From assembly GCA_017545865.1 (NCBI GenBank), contig JAFWXO010000033.1, positions 62,001 through 126,000 on the forward strand: 64,000 bases of DNA. The letters are read 5' to 3'. A program made the position numbers and the translations under genes. This stretch comes from Clostridia bacterium. Lineage in GTDB: Bacteria > Bacillota > Clostridia > Christensenellales > Borkfalkiaceae. Shown here piece after piece: positions 49,589 to 59,100 of the stretch. How positions within the stretch are numbered: the stretch's first letter is position 1; every line of letters begins with the position of its first letter. Below the pieces are notes generated by a model. The model searched no databases, was not told where the DNA came from, and was given only the letters and a program-made list of their open reading frames with translations.

Positions 49589-51670
49589 TTATTTAACGCT
49601 AAATAAGAGTTTTGCGTAAGACGGGTAAGGCCAGTACTTCTCGTCGGTTAAAGTTTCAGCCTTGTCTGCGCTTGCTCTTAAAAGTTCCATGCACGGAAGA
49701 ATCTCGTCTTTAATAAAGAACGCCAAAGCCTTGCTATCGCTAATGGAGTTAGACTTTATAACGAGATTTTCAAGTTTTTCAGTAAAATTGAACACTTCGT
49801 CGCTAAGCGTGGAAAGAGTGGCGGCAAGTTTTAAGTCAACCGATGCGTTTATACCCGCGTTTAACTTTAAAGTTGCAGTGCCTAACACGTCTTTCGAATA
49901 GTTGTTGATAGCGGGGAAAATGTTCTTTCTCGCCATGTCAATCATAGTGAGCGCTTCGATTTTAACTATTCTTGAATAGTTATCGAGCATAACTCTCTCA
50001 ATGGCGTGAAGTTCGGTTTCGGATAAAACCTTGTGTTTTTTGAATAATTCAACGTTCTTATCAAGCGTGTAAGAAATAACCGCTTCGGGCGTGGTTTTAA
50101 GGTTTTTAAGCCCACGCTTTTCGGCTTCACGAACCCACTCGTCTGAATAGTTGTTGCCGTTAAATACGATTCTTTCGTGATTTTTAACGGTATCGGCAAC
50201 GATATCGTGCACCGTTTTTGTGATATTTGAACTGTTTTCAAGTTCCTTGGCAAAAAGATCTAAACTTTCCGCCACCGCCGTGTTTAAAACGACGTTACAG
50301 TCGGCGATTGAATCGTTAGAGCCAACCATACGGAATTCAAACTTGTTACCCGTGAACGCCAAGGGCGAAGTTCTATTTCTATCAGTCGCATCCTTAGGTA
50401 AGGGCGGAAGGATTTTTGCGCCTAAGCGCATAACCGTTTTATCGGCGTGATAAGTGTCGTTATTGATAAACGCCTTTAACGCTCCAAGCAAATCGTCGCC
50501 TAAGAAAACGGAGATGATTGCGGGCGGGGCTTCGTGCGCGCCTAAGCGGTGGTCGTTACCTGCGCTCGCTACAGACGCTCTCAAAACGTCTTGATAATCG
50601 TCAACCGCTTTTAAGATTGCCGATAAGAAAAGAATAAATTGCAAGTTTTCAGCGGGGGTTTCACCCGGATCTAAAAGGTTAACTCCGCTATCTGTCACGA
50701 GTGACCAGTTATTGTGTTTACCCGAGCCGTTAACGCCTTTGAAAGGCTTTTCCGCAAGAAGACAAACAAGGCCGTGGCGCTCTGCAATCTTCTTCATAAG
50801 TTCCATAGTGATTTGGTTATGGTCGGTTGCCGTGTTAACGAAAGTGAAAACGGGCGCAAGCTCGTGTTGAGCGGGCGCTGCTTCGTTATGCTCGGTTTTT
50901 GCTAAAACGCCGAGTTTCCAAAGTTCCCTATTTAAACTTTCCATAAACGACTTAACTCTCGGCTTGATTGCGCCGAAATAATGGTCGCCAAGTTCTTGGC
51001 CCTTGGGAGCGTTTGCGCCGAAAAGCGTTCTACCCGTGAACACTAAGTCTTCACGCTTTAACGCCGTTTCTCTATCGATTAAGAAATATTCTTGTTCCGC
51101 GCCAACGGTAACGTGAACGCTCTTAACGTCCGTCTTACCTAAAAGGTGCAAAACTTTAACTGCTTTTTTGTTGAGCGTTTCAAGCGAGCGGATAAGCGGG
51201 GTTTTTTTATCGAGCGCTTCACCGCTGAACGAACAAAACGCCGTGGGAATACAAAGGGTGTTATCCTTAATAAAAGCGTAACTCGACGGGTCCCACGCAG
51301 TATAGCCCCTTGCTTCAAAAGTTTCTCTAATACCGCCGTTAGGGAAGGAAGATGCGTCCGGCTCGCCTTTGATAAGCGCCTTACCGCTAAATTCCATAAT
51401 AACACCGCCACCTTTAACGGGCGCGATAAAACTATCGTGCTTTTCCGCGGTGATACCGGTCATGGGTTGAAACCAGTGAGTATAGTGCGTTGCGCCCTTG
51501 GAAATAGCCCAATCCTTCATCGCGTCCGCCACTTCTTGCGCTACTGCAAAGTCAAGCGGTTCGTTCTCGTTAACCGCTTTTTTAAGTGAACGATAAACGT
51601 CCGGCGAGAGCGCGGACTTCATTGCTTTTTCGTTAAATACGTTTTCGGCGAAAATTTCGGGAATACTCAT
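49589..51670 (-). CDS. glnN: Glutamine synthetase type III
   Basis: A 693-residue enzyme that makes glutamine from glutamate and ammonia. The size, well above type I, is diagnostic of GSIII, as are the N-terminal [51 protein letters not shown], and [21 protein letters not shown] is common in Bacteroidetes and some Clostridia. It has a perfect-consensus promoter. With 2-oxoglutarate from the operon at 39-44 kb and serC, it links carbon to nitrogen in this region (inference). Confidence 0.96.
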   Translation of the reverse strand: MSIPEIFAENVFNEKAMKSALSPDVYRSLKKAVNENEPLDFAVAQEVADAMKDWAISKGATHYTHWFQPMTGITAEKHDSFIAPVKGGGVIMEFSGKALIKGEPDASSFPNGGIRETFEARGYTAWDPSSYAFIKDNTLCIPTAFCSFSGEALDKKTPLIRSLETLNKKAVKVLHLLGKTDVKSVHVTVGAEQEYFLIDRETALKREDLVFTGRTLFGANAPKGQELGDHYFGAIKPRVKSFMESLNRELWKLGVLAKTEHNEAAPAQHELAPVFTFVNTATDHNQITMELMKKIAERHGLVCLLAEKPFKGVNGSGKHNNWSLVTDSGVNLLDPGETPAENLQFILFLSAILKAVDDYQDVLRASVASAGNDHRLGAHEAPPAIISVFLGDDLLGALKAFINNDTYHADKTVMRLGAKILPPLPKDATDRNRTSPLAFTGNKFEFRMVGSNDSIADCNVVLNTAVAESLDLFAKELENSSNITKTVHDIVADTVKNHERIVFNGNNYSDEWVREAEKRGLKNLKTTPEAVISYTLDKNVELFKKHKVLSETELHAIERVMLDNYSRIVKIEALTMIDMARKNIFPAINNYSKDVLGTATLKLNAGINASVDLKLAATLSTLSDEVFNFTEKLENLVIKSNSISDSKALAFFIKDEILPCMELLRASADKAETLTDEKYWPYPSYAKLLFSVK

Positions 51671-51702
51671 CTTTGGAAAACCCCTGTAAAATAATACCTT
51701 TA

Positions 51703-51731
51703 ATTATAATTAAAGTTTTAGCCTTTGTCAA
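51703..51731 (-). promoter_or_regulatory. Perfect-consensus promoter of glnN
   Basis: On the minus strand TTGACA (51731-51726), a 17-nt spacer, then TATAAT (51708-51703). The leader to the glnN start is about 26 nt and contains AGGGG. Confidence 0.9.
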
Positions 51732-51802
51732 CTAAACGAAAGGGGCAAAACCGCAAAATTAAAGATTGTTATAAACTAACTTTACTTCGCATAAAAATAA
51801 CT

Positions 51803-52498
51803 ATGCAAAAAATCTTTTCCTTTAAAATAAAACTGATAGCGGTTATTTCGTGCGTTATTTTGTGCGCGCTCGCAATAACTGGCGTTTTTGCCGTTAAAAC
51901 TTTTAACGAGAGCAAGGTTTTAACCGTGGTTATAGACGCTGGGCACGGCGGTATAGACGGTGGCGCAAGCGGTGTTAACACGGGCGTTAGAGAAAGCGAT
52001 ATAAACCTTCTTATTGCTAAGGAACTAAAAAAGCATTACGAAAACGCTGGGTTTAACGTAGTTATGGTTAGAGAGAGTGACGTGGGGCTTTACGGCGATG
52101 AGTCTAAGGGTTTTAAACTTCGCGACCTTGAAAAAAGAGTGGAAATAATAAACGGTTGCGGAGGTGATTTTTTAGTTTCGGTTCACTTAAACGTTTATTC
52201 TTCTCCGTCAAGGCGGGGCGCTCAGGCTTTTTACAAAAAAGGGGATAAACACGGGGAAATTTTGGCTAAAAAAATTCAAGGCAGAATTAACGGCTTGGGT
52301 GTAGTTCCAAGGCTGTACGACGCGCTCCATGGAGATTATTACTTGCTCAATAATAGCAAAATTCCGTCCGTTATAGTCGAGTGTGGTTTTTTATCAAGCC
52401 CCGAAGATGAAAAACTGCTTATAAGCAGTAGTTATCGCGAGCAAATTGCAAGCGCAATATACAGCGGTTCGTTAGATGCGCTCGTATCTTTTAATTGA
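51803..52498 (+). CDS. cwlD: N-acetylmuramoyl-L-alanine amidase, CwlD-like
   Basis: A 231-residue protein with an N-terminal membrane anchor or signal (residues about 12-32) and an Amidase_3 domain. Zinc and catalytic residues are in VVIDAGHGGIDGGASG (His), GVRESDINL (Glu), FLVSVHLN (His) and VIVECGFLSSPEDE (Glu). Length and the SRRGAQAFYKKG and IPSVIVECGFL blocks resemble CwlD, which starts muramic-lactam formation in the spore cortex; other amidases of this fold act in cell separation. The spore genes nearby favour CwlD. The ATG at 51803 opens right before the anchor; it has no clear Shine-Dalgarno. Confidence 0.8.
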   Translation: MQKIFSFKIKLIAVISCVILCALAITGVFAVKTFNESKVLTVVIDAGHGGIDGGASGVNTGVRESDINLLIAKELKKHYENAGFNVVMVRESDVGLYGDESKGFKLRDLEKRVEIINGCGGDFLVSVHLNVYSSPSRRGAQAFYKKGDKHGEILAKKIQGRINGLGVVPRLYDALHGDYYLLNNSKIPSVIVECGFLSSPEDEKLLISSSYREQIASAIYSGSLDALVSFN

Positions 52499-52501
52499 CC
52501 T

Positions 52502-52532
52502 ATCTCCCTTGCTTTTTTAGGGAGATTTTTTT
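52502..52532 (+). terminator. Terminator after the cwlD-like gene
   Basis: An 8-bp stem ATCTCCCT / AGGGAGAT with a T-rich 9-nt loop, then a run of T. Confidence 0.85.
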
Positions 52533-52544
52533 GGTTTATTATAG

Positions 52545-52573
52545 TTGATAATTATATTTTGATATGCTATAAT
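52545..52573 (+). promoter_or_regulatory. Extended -10 promoter immediately before mrnC
   Basis: TTGATA at 52545-52550, a 17-nt spacer, and TATAAT at 52568-52573 preceded by TGC. The predicted start at 52580 leaves a 4-nt leader before the ATG at 52584. Confidence 0.82.
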
Positions 52574-52583
52574 AAAATCGTAT

Positions 52584-52994
52584 ATGTTCAATTTTAACGA
52601 CAAGCTTTCAAAAAACACGGCAAGAAATTTAAGCCCCATAACTTTAGCGTTCGTGGGCGATGCCGTTTATACCCTTTTCGTAAGGGAAAAGATAGTGTTT
52701 CAAAGCGACCTTAAAGGCTCGGAACTCAATAGGCGTACTTCTTTAGAAGTAAAGGCTTCGGCTCAGGCTAAGTTTATCGACAAGATAATGCCACTTTTAA
52801 CTGAAGAAGAAGTTGATATTTATAAGCGAGCAAGGAACACAAAAAAGAACACGCGGGCAAAGTCTGCAAGCGTTTGCGAGTACAATAAGTCAACGGGTTT
52901 TGAAGCGCTCGTTGGGTATCTCTACTTGATAGGCGAAACGGATAGGCTTAATTTTTTATTGAACGAAGGTGAAGAAAATGAAGATAATGGGTAA
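52584..52994 (+). CDS. mrnC: Mini-ribonuclease III
   Basis: A 136-residue RNase III-type domain without the double-stranded RNA-binding domain. It matures 23S rRNA in B. subtilis. The catalytic region is LAFVGDAVYTLFVRE, with a second acidic block in NKSTGFEALVGYLYLIGE. The order mrnC-rlmB-sigH is shared with B. subtilis. It has no Shine-Dalgarno, and its predicted 5' leader is only 4 nt. The next gene begins inside its end. Confidence 0.94.
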   Translation: MFNFNDKLSKNTARNLSPITLAFVGDAVYTLFVREKIVFQSDLKGSELNRRTSLEVKASAQAKFIDKIMPLLTEEEVDIYKRARNTKKNTRAKSASVCEYNKSTGFEALVGYLYLIGETDRLNFLLNEGEENEDNG

Positions 52995-53694
52995 AAACGC
53001 CGTTTCTGAACTTATCAAAACGGACAAGACGGTAGATAAAATTTTAGTTCAAAACGGTCTTCGTGACGACGAGTCGAGAAAACTTGTTAAAGATGCGAAA
53101 AACCGCGGTTATAAAGTTCAGTTTGCAGAAAAGGCTGTGCTTGATAAAGAGTGTGAATCGAAACGCCACCAAGGCTTTATTGCGTTCACTTCAGATTTTA
53201 AATACACCGAGTTTGAAGACCTTTTGTCAGGCCTTAGCGAAAACGCCTTCTTAGTGGTGGCGGACGGGATTGAAGATCCGCACAATTTGGGAAGTATTAT
53301 AAGGGTTTGCGAGTGCGCCGGCGTTGAAGGTTTAGTTATCGGCAAGCACCGTAGCGCGCAGGTGACCGACGCTGTTATGAGAATAAGCGAAGGTAGCGCA
53401 AATCATCTCAAAATTGCAAGAGTTGTTAACATTAACACCGCCGTTGAAAAGATTAAAGAAGCGGGGCTTTGGACTTTCGCTTTGGAACTTGGCGGTAGCG
53501 ATATTTATAAAACCGACCTTAAAGGTAAACTTTGTTTAGTTATCGGCGGGGAAGATACGGGTGTTAACAAACTTACCAAGCAAAAGTGCGATGGGGTTAT
53601 TACTATTCCTATGAGTGGAAAGGTTAACTCTTTAAACGCTTCGGTTGCGCTTGGGGTTGGTGTGTTTGAAGCGGTTAGACAAAGAAGTTTATGA
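52978..53694 (+). CDS. rlmB: 23S rRNA 2'-O-methyltransferase, RlmB/TrmH family
   Basis: A 238-residue SPOUT methyltransferase. The N-terminal substrate-binding domain opens IMGKNAVSELIKTDK; the knot domain shows GIEDPHNLGSIIRVCE, VIGGEDTGVNKL and IPMSGKVNSLNASVALGV. RlmB methylates a G in 23S rRNA in E. coli. The start at 52978 follows AAGGTG and overlaps mrnC by 17 nt; an alternative GTG at 52969 is possible. It overlaps the sigma factor gene by 4 nt. Confidence 0.92.
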   Translation: MKIMGKNAVSELIKTDKTVDKILVQNGLRDDESRKLVKDAKNRGYKVQFAEKAVLDKECESKRHQGFIAFTSDFKYTEFEDLLSGLSENAFLVVADGIEDPHNLGSIIRVCECAGVEGLVIGKHRSAQVTDAVMRISEGSANHLKIARVVNINTAVEKIKEAGLWTFALELGGSDIYKTDLKGKLCLVIGGEDTGVNKLTKQKCDGVITIPMSGKVNSLNASVALGVGVFEAVRQRSL

Positions 53695-54251
53695 AAAGTT
53701 TAACTGACGAGCAACTCGTTGAACTTTACCACCAAGGTAAAGAAGACGCGTTTAACGAACTTTATTCAAGATATATAGGTTTAGTAAAGTATTTCTGCCG
53801 TAACCTATATCTTATCGGCGCGGAAGAAGTTGACTTAGTTCAAGAAGGTATGCTCGGTTTTATTAAAGCCGTTAACGGATATAAAGAGGGGCAGTCTTCC
53901 TTTAAAACTTATCTTACCGCTTGCGTTAGGTCAAGTTTGTTTACCGCGGTTAAAAAATATTCGGGGCTTAAAAGTTCACCGCTAAACGGTAGCGTTAAAC
54001 TTGAAACGCTTGACGGGTTGGGGGTTTTTTCTCCACCGCCCGAAGATCAAATTCTTATAAACGAGAGTGGAAACGAACTCACGGCTAAGATTTATTCAAA
54101 TCTTTCTAAGTTTGAAAAACTCGTTTTAAAATATTATCTTGAAGGGTACGGATACTTAGAAATTGCAGACAAAACGGGTAAAGACGTAAAGTCCGTTGGC
54201 AACGCCCTTTCAAGATGCAGGAACAAAATTATTAAACGTTTGGGAGATTAA
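53691..54251 (+). CDS. sigH: RNA polymerase sigma factor, probably SigH (Spo0H)
   Basis: A 186-residue sigma-70 family protein. Region 2 is in GLVKYFCRNLYLIGAEEVDLVQEGMLGFIKAV, and region 4 in EKLVLKYYLEGYGYLEIADKTGKDVKSVGNAL with its helix-turn-helix. The position after mrnC-rlmB is that of sigH in B. subtilis, where it directs the switch to sporulation. It is somewhat shorter than the roughly 215-residue Bacillus protein. The start overlaps rlmB (ATGA). Without alignment I cannot exclude another short group sigma factor. Confidence 0.85.
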   Translation: MKSLTDEQLVELYHQGKEDAFNELYSRYIGLVKYFCRNLYLIGAEEVDLVQEGMLGFIKAVNGYKEGQSSFKTYLTACVRSSLFTAVKKYSGLKSSPLNGSVKLETLDGLGVFSPPPEDQILINESGNELTAKIYSNLSKFEKLVLKYYLEGYGYLEIADKTGKDVKSVGNALSRCRNKIIKRLGD

Positions 54252-54252
54252 A

Positions 54253-55959
54253 ATGGCATATCTCGCGCTATATAGGCGTTTTCGCCCGTCGGATTTTAGC
54301 ACCGTTATCGGGCAAGACGCGATTGTTAAAACGCTTACAAACCAAATAATGACCGATAAGATAGGGCACGCCTATCTCTTTTGCGGTGCAAGGGGCACAG
54401 GCAAAACTTCGCTTGCCAAAATTTTTGCAAAAGCCGTTAACTGCTTAGATAGTAAAAATGGTTCGCCTTGCGGTAAGTGCGAAGCGTGCAAAGCCCTTCA
54501 AGACCCGTCTAACGTTGACGTTATCGAGATGGACGCCGCTTCCAACAACAAGGTTGAAAATATTAGAGATATTCGTGAGAGCGTTCAATATCCACCCGTT
54601 AGCGTTAAGTATAAAGTTTACATTATAGACGAAGTTCACATGCTCACAACCGAAGCGTTCAACGCTTTGCTTAAAACGCTTGAAGAACCGCCTAAGCACG
54701 CTATATTTATTCTTGCAACAACCGAATCTCATAAACTCCCCGCAACCATTTTGTCGCGCTGTATGAGATTTGATTTTAAACTTATTCCCACTAAAAAAAT
54801 CGCCGAACTAATCTGTGGAATTTATGATGAAATCGGCAAAAAGTATGACGTTGAAGCCGTTAATTTAATAGCAAAATCAGGTGAAGGAAGCGTGCGTGAC
54901 GCGCTCTCCGTTGCAGACCTTTGCGTATCGTTCGGCAACGAAAAACTGACCTATAGCGACGTTTTAACCGTTTTAGGCTCAACGGATCTTAATAAGATTG
55001 ACGCGCTTATGAAAGCGGTTTTTGCAGGCGATACGGGTAGCGTTTTATCTTTTACTGACGAACTTTCTTCGCTTGGCAAATCAATAGGTTTATTGTCTAA
55101 AGATTTAGTTAATTATCTTAGGGATATTGCCGTTGTTAAAACTTCTAAAAACGCAAAAGATATTTTAGCGCTCCCTGAAGATAGATACGCCGTTATGAAA
55201 TCGCTTGCAAGCGAAGTTGACGAGCATAGAATTCTTAGATGCATTGAAATTTTATCTTCTATTGAAAACTCGCTTAGGTATTCAACTCAGCCGAGAGCGG
55301 TTTTGGAAACTGCGCTTATAAAAGCGACTATGCCCGAAAACGATTATAATATAGACGCGCTTTTGGCAAGGGTTAAAGCGTTGGAAGAAAAACTTGCAAA
55401 GTATGAAAACGGCGCGCCGCAAAAAGTGGTTGAAAAAATCGTTGAAGTTGAAAAAGTGGTTGAAAAGGTTATTGAAAAGCCCGTTGAAAAGCCGATAGAA
55501 AAGCCGATAGAAAAGCCTATTGAAGTTAAAAAACCGATAGTTGATGATTTTGGTTTAGTTCCCCCACCGGAAGAAGAATTTACGCCCATTATTCCCGAGC
55601 CTCAAAAGGTTGAACGAAAAGTTGCTGAAAAACCCGTCGTAACGGTTGACGCAAGCCGTGTTTGGGGCGGAATTGTTAGAAAACTTAGAAAAGCGCCCGG
55701 TAAAACTATACTTTGGGTCGCTTGCCAAGAGATGACTGCAACGGTAGAAAACGGCGAACTTACCATTTTCGTTTCGAGCGAAAACGAGAAAAAACTTGTT
55801 ACCAGCAAGGATAATCTCGATACTTTATATTCGCTTTCTAACGAGTTTGGTGTGCAAAACATTAAAGTAATAAACGGTAAAGCCGAAAATACGGCTAATC
55901 CCGAAGAAATAGCAAAGGCGTTTTTTCAAGACGCTTTGAAGATTAAAAAGGAGAACTGA
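54253..55959 (+). CDS. dnaX: DNA polymerase III subunits gamma and tau
   Basis: A 568-residue clamp-loader ATPase. Walker A is GARGTGKTS, the zinc module CLDSKNGSPCGKCEAC, Walker B IIDEVHML and the SRC motif LSRCMRFDFK. Between the ATPase part and the C-terminal domain is a low-complexity linker of V-E-K and E-K-P-I repeats (about residues 390-435). The start at 54253 follows GGGAG; a longer open frame at 54196 overlaps sigH. It is grouped with ybaB and recR, the common dnaX-ybaB-recR order. No slippery heptamer in the right frame for a gamma product was seen. Confidence 0.95.
   Translation: MAYLALYRRFRPSDFSTVIGQDAIVKTLTNQIMTDKIGHAYLFCGARGTGKTSLAKIFAKAVNCLDSKNGSPCGKCEACKALQDPSNVDVIEMDAASNNKVENIRDIRESVQYPPVSVKYKVYIIDEVHMLTTEAFNALLKTLEEPPKHAIFILATTESHKLPATILSRCMRFDFKLIPTKKIAELICGIYDEIGKKYDVEAVNLIAKSGEGSVRDALSVADLCVSFGNEKLTYSDVLTVLGSTDLNKIDALMKAVFAGDTGSVLSFTDELSSLGKSIGLLSKDLVNYLRDIAVVKTSKNAKDILALPEDRYAVMKSLASEVDEHRILRCIEILSSIENSLRYSTQPRAVLETALIKATMPENDYNIDALLARVKALEEKLAKYENGAPQKVVEKIVEVEKVVEKVIEKPVEKPIEKPIEKPIEVKKPIVDDFGLVPPPEEEFTPIIPEPQKVERKVAEKPVVTVDASRVWGGIVRKLRKAPGKTILWVACQEMTATVENGELTIFVSSENEKKLVTSKDNLDTLYSLSNEFGVQNIKVINGKAENTANPEEIAKAFFQDALKIKKEN
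55430..55540 (+). repeat. Coding tandem repeat in the dnaX linker
   Basis: Imperfect 12-nt units encode VEKV, then EKPI four-residue repeats; the best copies (GAAAAGCCGATA-like) are at about 55482-55520. It makes a proline- and charge-rich flexible linker. Confidence 0.75.
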
Positions 55960-55960
55960 T

Positions 55961-56290
55961 ATGGCAGGATACGGACGTGGCGGTTTCGGCGGTTTCGGCG
56001 GCGGAAATATGCAACAACTTATGAAACAAGCGCAAAAAATGCAAGCGGAAATGCAAAAGGCTCAAGAAGAACTTGAAAATGCGGAAATTGAAGGCGTTGC
56101 TCAAGGCGATGCCGTTGTCGTTACGATGAACGGCAAAAAAATCGTTTCTTCAATCTCAATAAATCCCGATTACGTTGACGTTGACGATATTGAAATGCTT
56201 GAAGATTTAATAGTCGTTGCTTTGAACGACGGTTATAAGAAAGCCGATGAAATGAACAAGAAAATCAATCCCGCTGGGGGCTTAATCTAA
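55961..56290 (+). CDS. ybaB: Nucleoid-associated protein, YbaB/EbfC family
   Basis: A 109-residue DNA-binding protein. After a Gly-rich start (GRGGFGGFGGGNMQQLM), the typical QLMKQAQKMQAEMQKAQEEL helix and AQGDAVVVTMNGKK are seen, then NDGYKKADEMNKK near the end. It starts 1 nt after dnaX and is followed 4 nt later by recR. The Gly-rich leader is longer than in most homologues. Confidence 0.94.
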   Translation: MAGYGRGGFGGFGGGNMQQLMKQAQKMQAEMQKAQEELENAEIEGVAQGDAVVVTMNGKKIVSSISINPDYVDVDDIEMLEDLIVVALNDGYKKADEMNKKINPAGGLI

Positions 56291-56294
56291 TAAA

Positions 56295-56888
56295 ATGAGT
56301 AATTTTATCGAACCTATCGGCAAACTCGTTAATTCTTTTACCAAACTTCCTGGCGTTGGCACTAAAACCGCTCAACGCTTTGCGTATAAGATTATTGATA
56401 TGAGTGAAGAAGAAGCCTTAGCGTTTGCCGAAAGCGTTATAAATTGCAAAAAGAAAATCCGCTATTGTAAAATTTGCGGAAATTATACGGATAGTGATAT
56501 TTGTTCTATTTGCGCAACGAGAAAGTCAGACGTTATTTGCGTTGTAAAAGAGCCTAAAGATATTTTCGCTATGGAAAAAGTTCACGAGTTTTCGGGTGTT
56601 TACCACGTTTTACACGGCACGCTCAAACCGAGTGAAAACGTTGGACCTAAAGACTTGAACGTTGAAGGCTTAGTTGAACGCATAAAGTTGGGTGGCGTTA
56701 AAGAAGTTATTATGGCAACCAACCCCGATTACGACGGGGAGATTACTGCTATGTATCTTTCAAGCGTAATAAAACCCCTTGGCGTAAAAGTAACTCGCCT
56801 TGCTCACGGTATACCCATCGGTAGCGATATAGAATATACCGATGAAGTAACCTTGTCAAGAGCGCTTACCGATAGAAAGGAACTTTAA
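56295..56888 (+). CDS. recR: Recombination protein RecR
   Basis: A 197-residue protein of the RecFOR repair pathway. The helix-hairpin-helix is in LVNSFTKLPGVGTKTAQRFAY, the four-Cys zinc finger in CKICGNYTDSDICSIC, and the Toprim domain in ICVVKEPKDIFAMEK through ATNPDYDGEITAMYLS. The C-terminus RLAHGIPIGSDIEYTDEVTL is diagnostic. The stop overlaps the next start by one base. Confidence 0.97.
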   Translation: MSNFIEPIGKLVNSFTKLPGVGTKTAQRFAYKIIDMSEEEALAFAESVINCKKKIRYCKICGNYTDSDICSICATRKSDVICVVKEPKDIFAMEKVHEFSGVYHVLHGTLKPSENVGPKDLNVEGLVERIKLGGVKEVIMATNPDYDGEITAMYLSSVIKPLGVKVTRLAHGIPIGSDIEYTDEVTLSRALTDRKEL

Positions 56889-57589
56889 TGGAAAGGCTTG
56901 ACAAAGCGTTTTCTTCGTGCAAACTTTACTCTCGCTCGGAGATAACTAAAATCATAAAACAAAAGCGCGTTACCGTTGACGGTGTGGTTGTTAACAAACC
57001 CGATTTTAAAGTGGACGTTTCCCTTCAAGATATCCGTGTTGACGGGGAGAAGGTAACCTTTCAAAAATACGCTTATATTATGTTAAACAAGCCCTATGGG
57101 GTGGTTTCCGCCACTGAAGACGGTAGGGATAAGACCGTTATCGACCTTTTGCCAAAAGAGTTTAAAAGGGAAGGTTTATTCCCCGTTGGCAGGCTTGATA
57201 AAGATACCGTTGGGCTTGTTATTTTAACTGACGACGGGATTTCCGCGCATAAACTTTTAGCGCCTAAAACCCACGCCGAAAAGGTTTATTATTTTGAAAC
57301 TGCGGATAACGTTTTAGAAGAAACGGCAAGAGAAATTGAACGTGGCGTTTTGTTAAAGGACGGGTATTTAACTAAGCCTTGCAAGGTAAAACTTTTATCT
57401 GAAAATAGTGGCGAAATAACTTTAACGGAAGGAAAGTATCACGAGATAAAGCGAATTTTCGGCGCGAAAGGGAACAAGATAACCTATCTTAAAAGGATAG
57501 AGTTTGCAAGAATTAAACTTGATAAAGATTTAAGTGAAGGCGAGTGCCGTTACTTGACGGAATCTGAACAAAGCCTTTTTACCAAATAA
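56888..57589 (+). CDS. RsuA-family rRNA pseudouridine synthase
   Basis: A 233-residue enzyme: an N-terminal S4 domain (ERLDKAFSSCKLYSRSEITKII) and a catalytic domain with LNKPYGVVSATEDGRDKTVIDLL and the Asp in VGRLDKDTVGLVILTDDG. These place it in the RsuA/RluB/RluE/RluF family; the length and sequence are closest to RsuA, which acts on 16S rRNA, but the target cannot be fixed. AAAGGAA precedes the start. Confidence 0.9.
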   Translation: MERLDKAFSSCKLYSRSEITKIIKQKRVTVDGVVVNKPDFKVDVSLQDIRVDGEKVTFQKYAYIMLNKPYGVVSATEDGRDKTVIDLLPKEFKREGLFPVGRLDKDTVGLVILTDDGISAHKLLAPKTHAEKVYYFETADNVLEETAREIERGVLLKDGYLTKPCKVKLLSENSGEITLTEGKYHEIKRIFGAKGNKITYLKRIEFARIKLDKDLSEGECRYLTESEQSLFTK

Positions 57590-57601
57590 AAGGCTTTTAT
57601 A
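57570..57601 (+). terminator. Terminator-like hairpin at the end of the pseudouridine synthase gene
   Basis: A 10-bp stem AAAGCCTTTT / AAAAGGCTTT with an 8-nt loop. It begins inside the coding end and is followed by a short T-rich stretch; the stop codon is in the loop and 3' arm. Confidence 0.6.
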
Positions 57602-57625
57602 TTACGAAATTATACGGGAGAAAAT

Positions 57626-58894
57626 ATGCAATCGATAATTTTGCAAAAAAAACTTAGCGTAAAAAAGCATTACGACGTTATCGTTGCCGGCGGTGGCGTT
57701 GCTGGTTGCGCTGCGGCGGTTACCATAGCAAAGCGTGGTAAAAGCGTTTTGCTACTTGAAAAGTCTAATATATTAGGCGGTCTTGCAACGCTTGGGCTTA
57801 TAAATTATTTCGTTCCTATGTGTAACGGTAGGGGCAAGCAAATTATTTTCGGCTTAGCGGAAAAATGGCTTAGAGATAGCGCTAAATACGGGTGGGATAC
57901 TATCCCTAACGAGTGGAAATACGGCGAGCCAAAAGAGTATACTGAAAAGAGATATACTCAACGCTATTCCCCCTATATTTTCTCTATGCAATTAACTGAA
58001 GAAGTTATATCAAGCGGAGCGCAAGTTTTATTTGACGTTATCGCCACCGAGCCCGTTATGGACGGAAAGGTTATAAAAGGCGTTGTGACTCAAAGCAAAG
58101 GCGGAACTGAATATTACACTTGTTCCGTGTTTATCGACGTTACTGGCGACTGTGACGTTTTGCGCGCAGGCGGTATTCCCACAAAAGCGGGCAAGAACTA
58201 CTATATGTATATGGGTAAAGTCGTTTCGCTTGAAACTTGCAAAACGGCAATAGAAGCTGGTGATATAGGAAAAGCGTTCACTGGTTACTGCGGTGGTAGC
58301 GTTAACTTGTTTGGCGATAATCAACCTATAGATATACCTTTATGGTCTGGTCTTTCGTGTGAAGACGTTACCGACTATATCGTGAGAAATCAACGCGATT
58401 TTTTTAACCGCATTAAACAAACTGATAGAAAAACGAGAGAAGTTGCAATGCTTCCGCTAATGCCTCAGTTTAGAACTACTTGCCATCTTGACGGCGATTA
58501 CACCTTTACCGTAAACGACGCGTACAAGCATTTTGACGATTCTATTTGCGCCGTAAACGATTTTGAACACCGTGATCACTTGTTTGAAGTTCCGCTTAGA
58601 AGTATTTGTAGAAGTGATTATCCAAACGTTTTAACAGCGGGGCGTAGCGCGTGTGGCGAAGGTTACGGCTGGGATATTTTAAGGGTTATTCCGCCCGCAA
58701 TCTTAACTGGGCAAGCGGCGGGCGAAGTTGCCGTTATGAGTATTGAAGATAAAGTAGGCGTTGCTGACGTTAACATTAAAAAACTTCAATCGATTTTAGA
58801 AAGTGATAATATTATGGTTCACTTCCCCGATGAATACGTTCCAGAAGATAAAACCGTAATTATTCACGGCAAGTGTTCCAACGGTCATTTTTAA
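57626..58894 (+). CDS. FAD-dependent oxidoreductase (FAD_oxidored family)
   Basis: A 422-residue flavoprotein. The dinucleotide-binding motif is YDVIVAGGGVAGCAAAVTIAKRG, then VLLLEKSNILGGLATLGLIN; DVTGDCDVLRAGGIP and VLTAGRSACGEGYGWDILRVIPP complete the family pattern. The substrate is unknown. GGGAG precedes the start. It is related to the protein at 44645-45895. The next plus-strand gene is a GH63-like hydrolase, after a 393-bp repeat-rich spacer; a functional link is plausible because such flavoproteins often accompany sugar genes, but this is inference. Confidence 0.85.
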   Translation: MQSIILQKKLSVKKHYDVIVAGGGVAGCAAAVTIAKRGKSVLLLEKSNILGGLATLGLINYFVPMCNGRGKQIIFGLAEKWLRDSAKYGWDTIPNEWKYGEPKEYTEKRYTQRYSPYIFSMQLTEEVISSGAQVLFDVIATEPVMDGKVIKGVVTQSKGGTEYYTCSVFIDVTGDCDVLRAGGIPTKAGKNYYMYMGKVVSLETCKTAIEAGDIGKAFTGYCGGSVNLFGDNQPIDIPLWSGLSCEDVTDYIVRNQRDFFNRIKQTDRKTREVAMLPLMPQFRTTCHLDGDYTFTVNDAYKHFDDSICAVNDFEHRDHLFEVPLRSICRSDYPNVLTAGRSACGEGYGWDILRVIPPAILTGQAAGEVAVMSIEDKVGVADVNIKKLQSILESDNIMVHFPDEYVPEDKTVIIHGKCSNGHF

Positions 58895-59002
58895 TCCGTT
58901 ATTTCGGGCATTATGCATCGTTTCTACTTAGCCTATAGACTTCGATGACCAACAAGGTCTATCTCAGCCTATAGTCTTCGTGAGCCTTGCCTAATACCCA
59001 AA

Positions 59003-59030
59003 CTAACGTCTTAAAATTGTTGTAATAGGC
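59003..59030 (+). repeat. 28-nt direct repeat, copy 1
   Basis: Begins CTAACGTCTTAAAAT and ends TTGTAATAGGC. It matches copy 2 at 59101-59128 with one substitution (T for A). Confidence 0.9.
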
Positions 59031-59100
59031 TATGAGAGGATAGTTAAATTCCGTACAAGGAGTACGCGTACTTTGGCTATAATGCCCGCCTTGCTTGTTT

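Noticed and set aside
55515..55535. Programmed -1 frameshift in dnaX at an A-rich stretch
   Set aside because: The run of A is in the wrong codon phase for a standard slippery heptamer, and no stop or stem-loop follows at the right distance.
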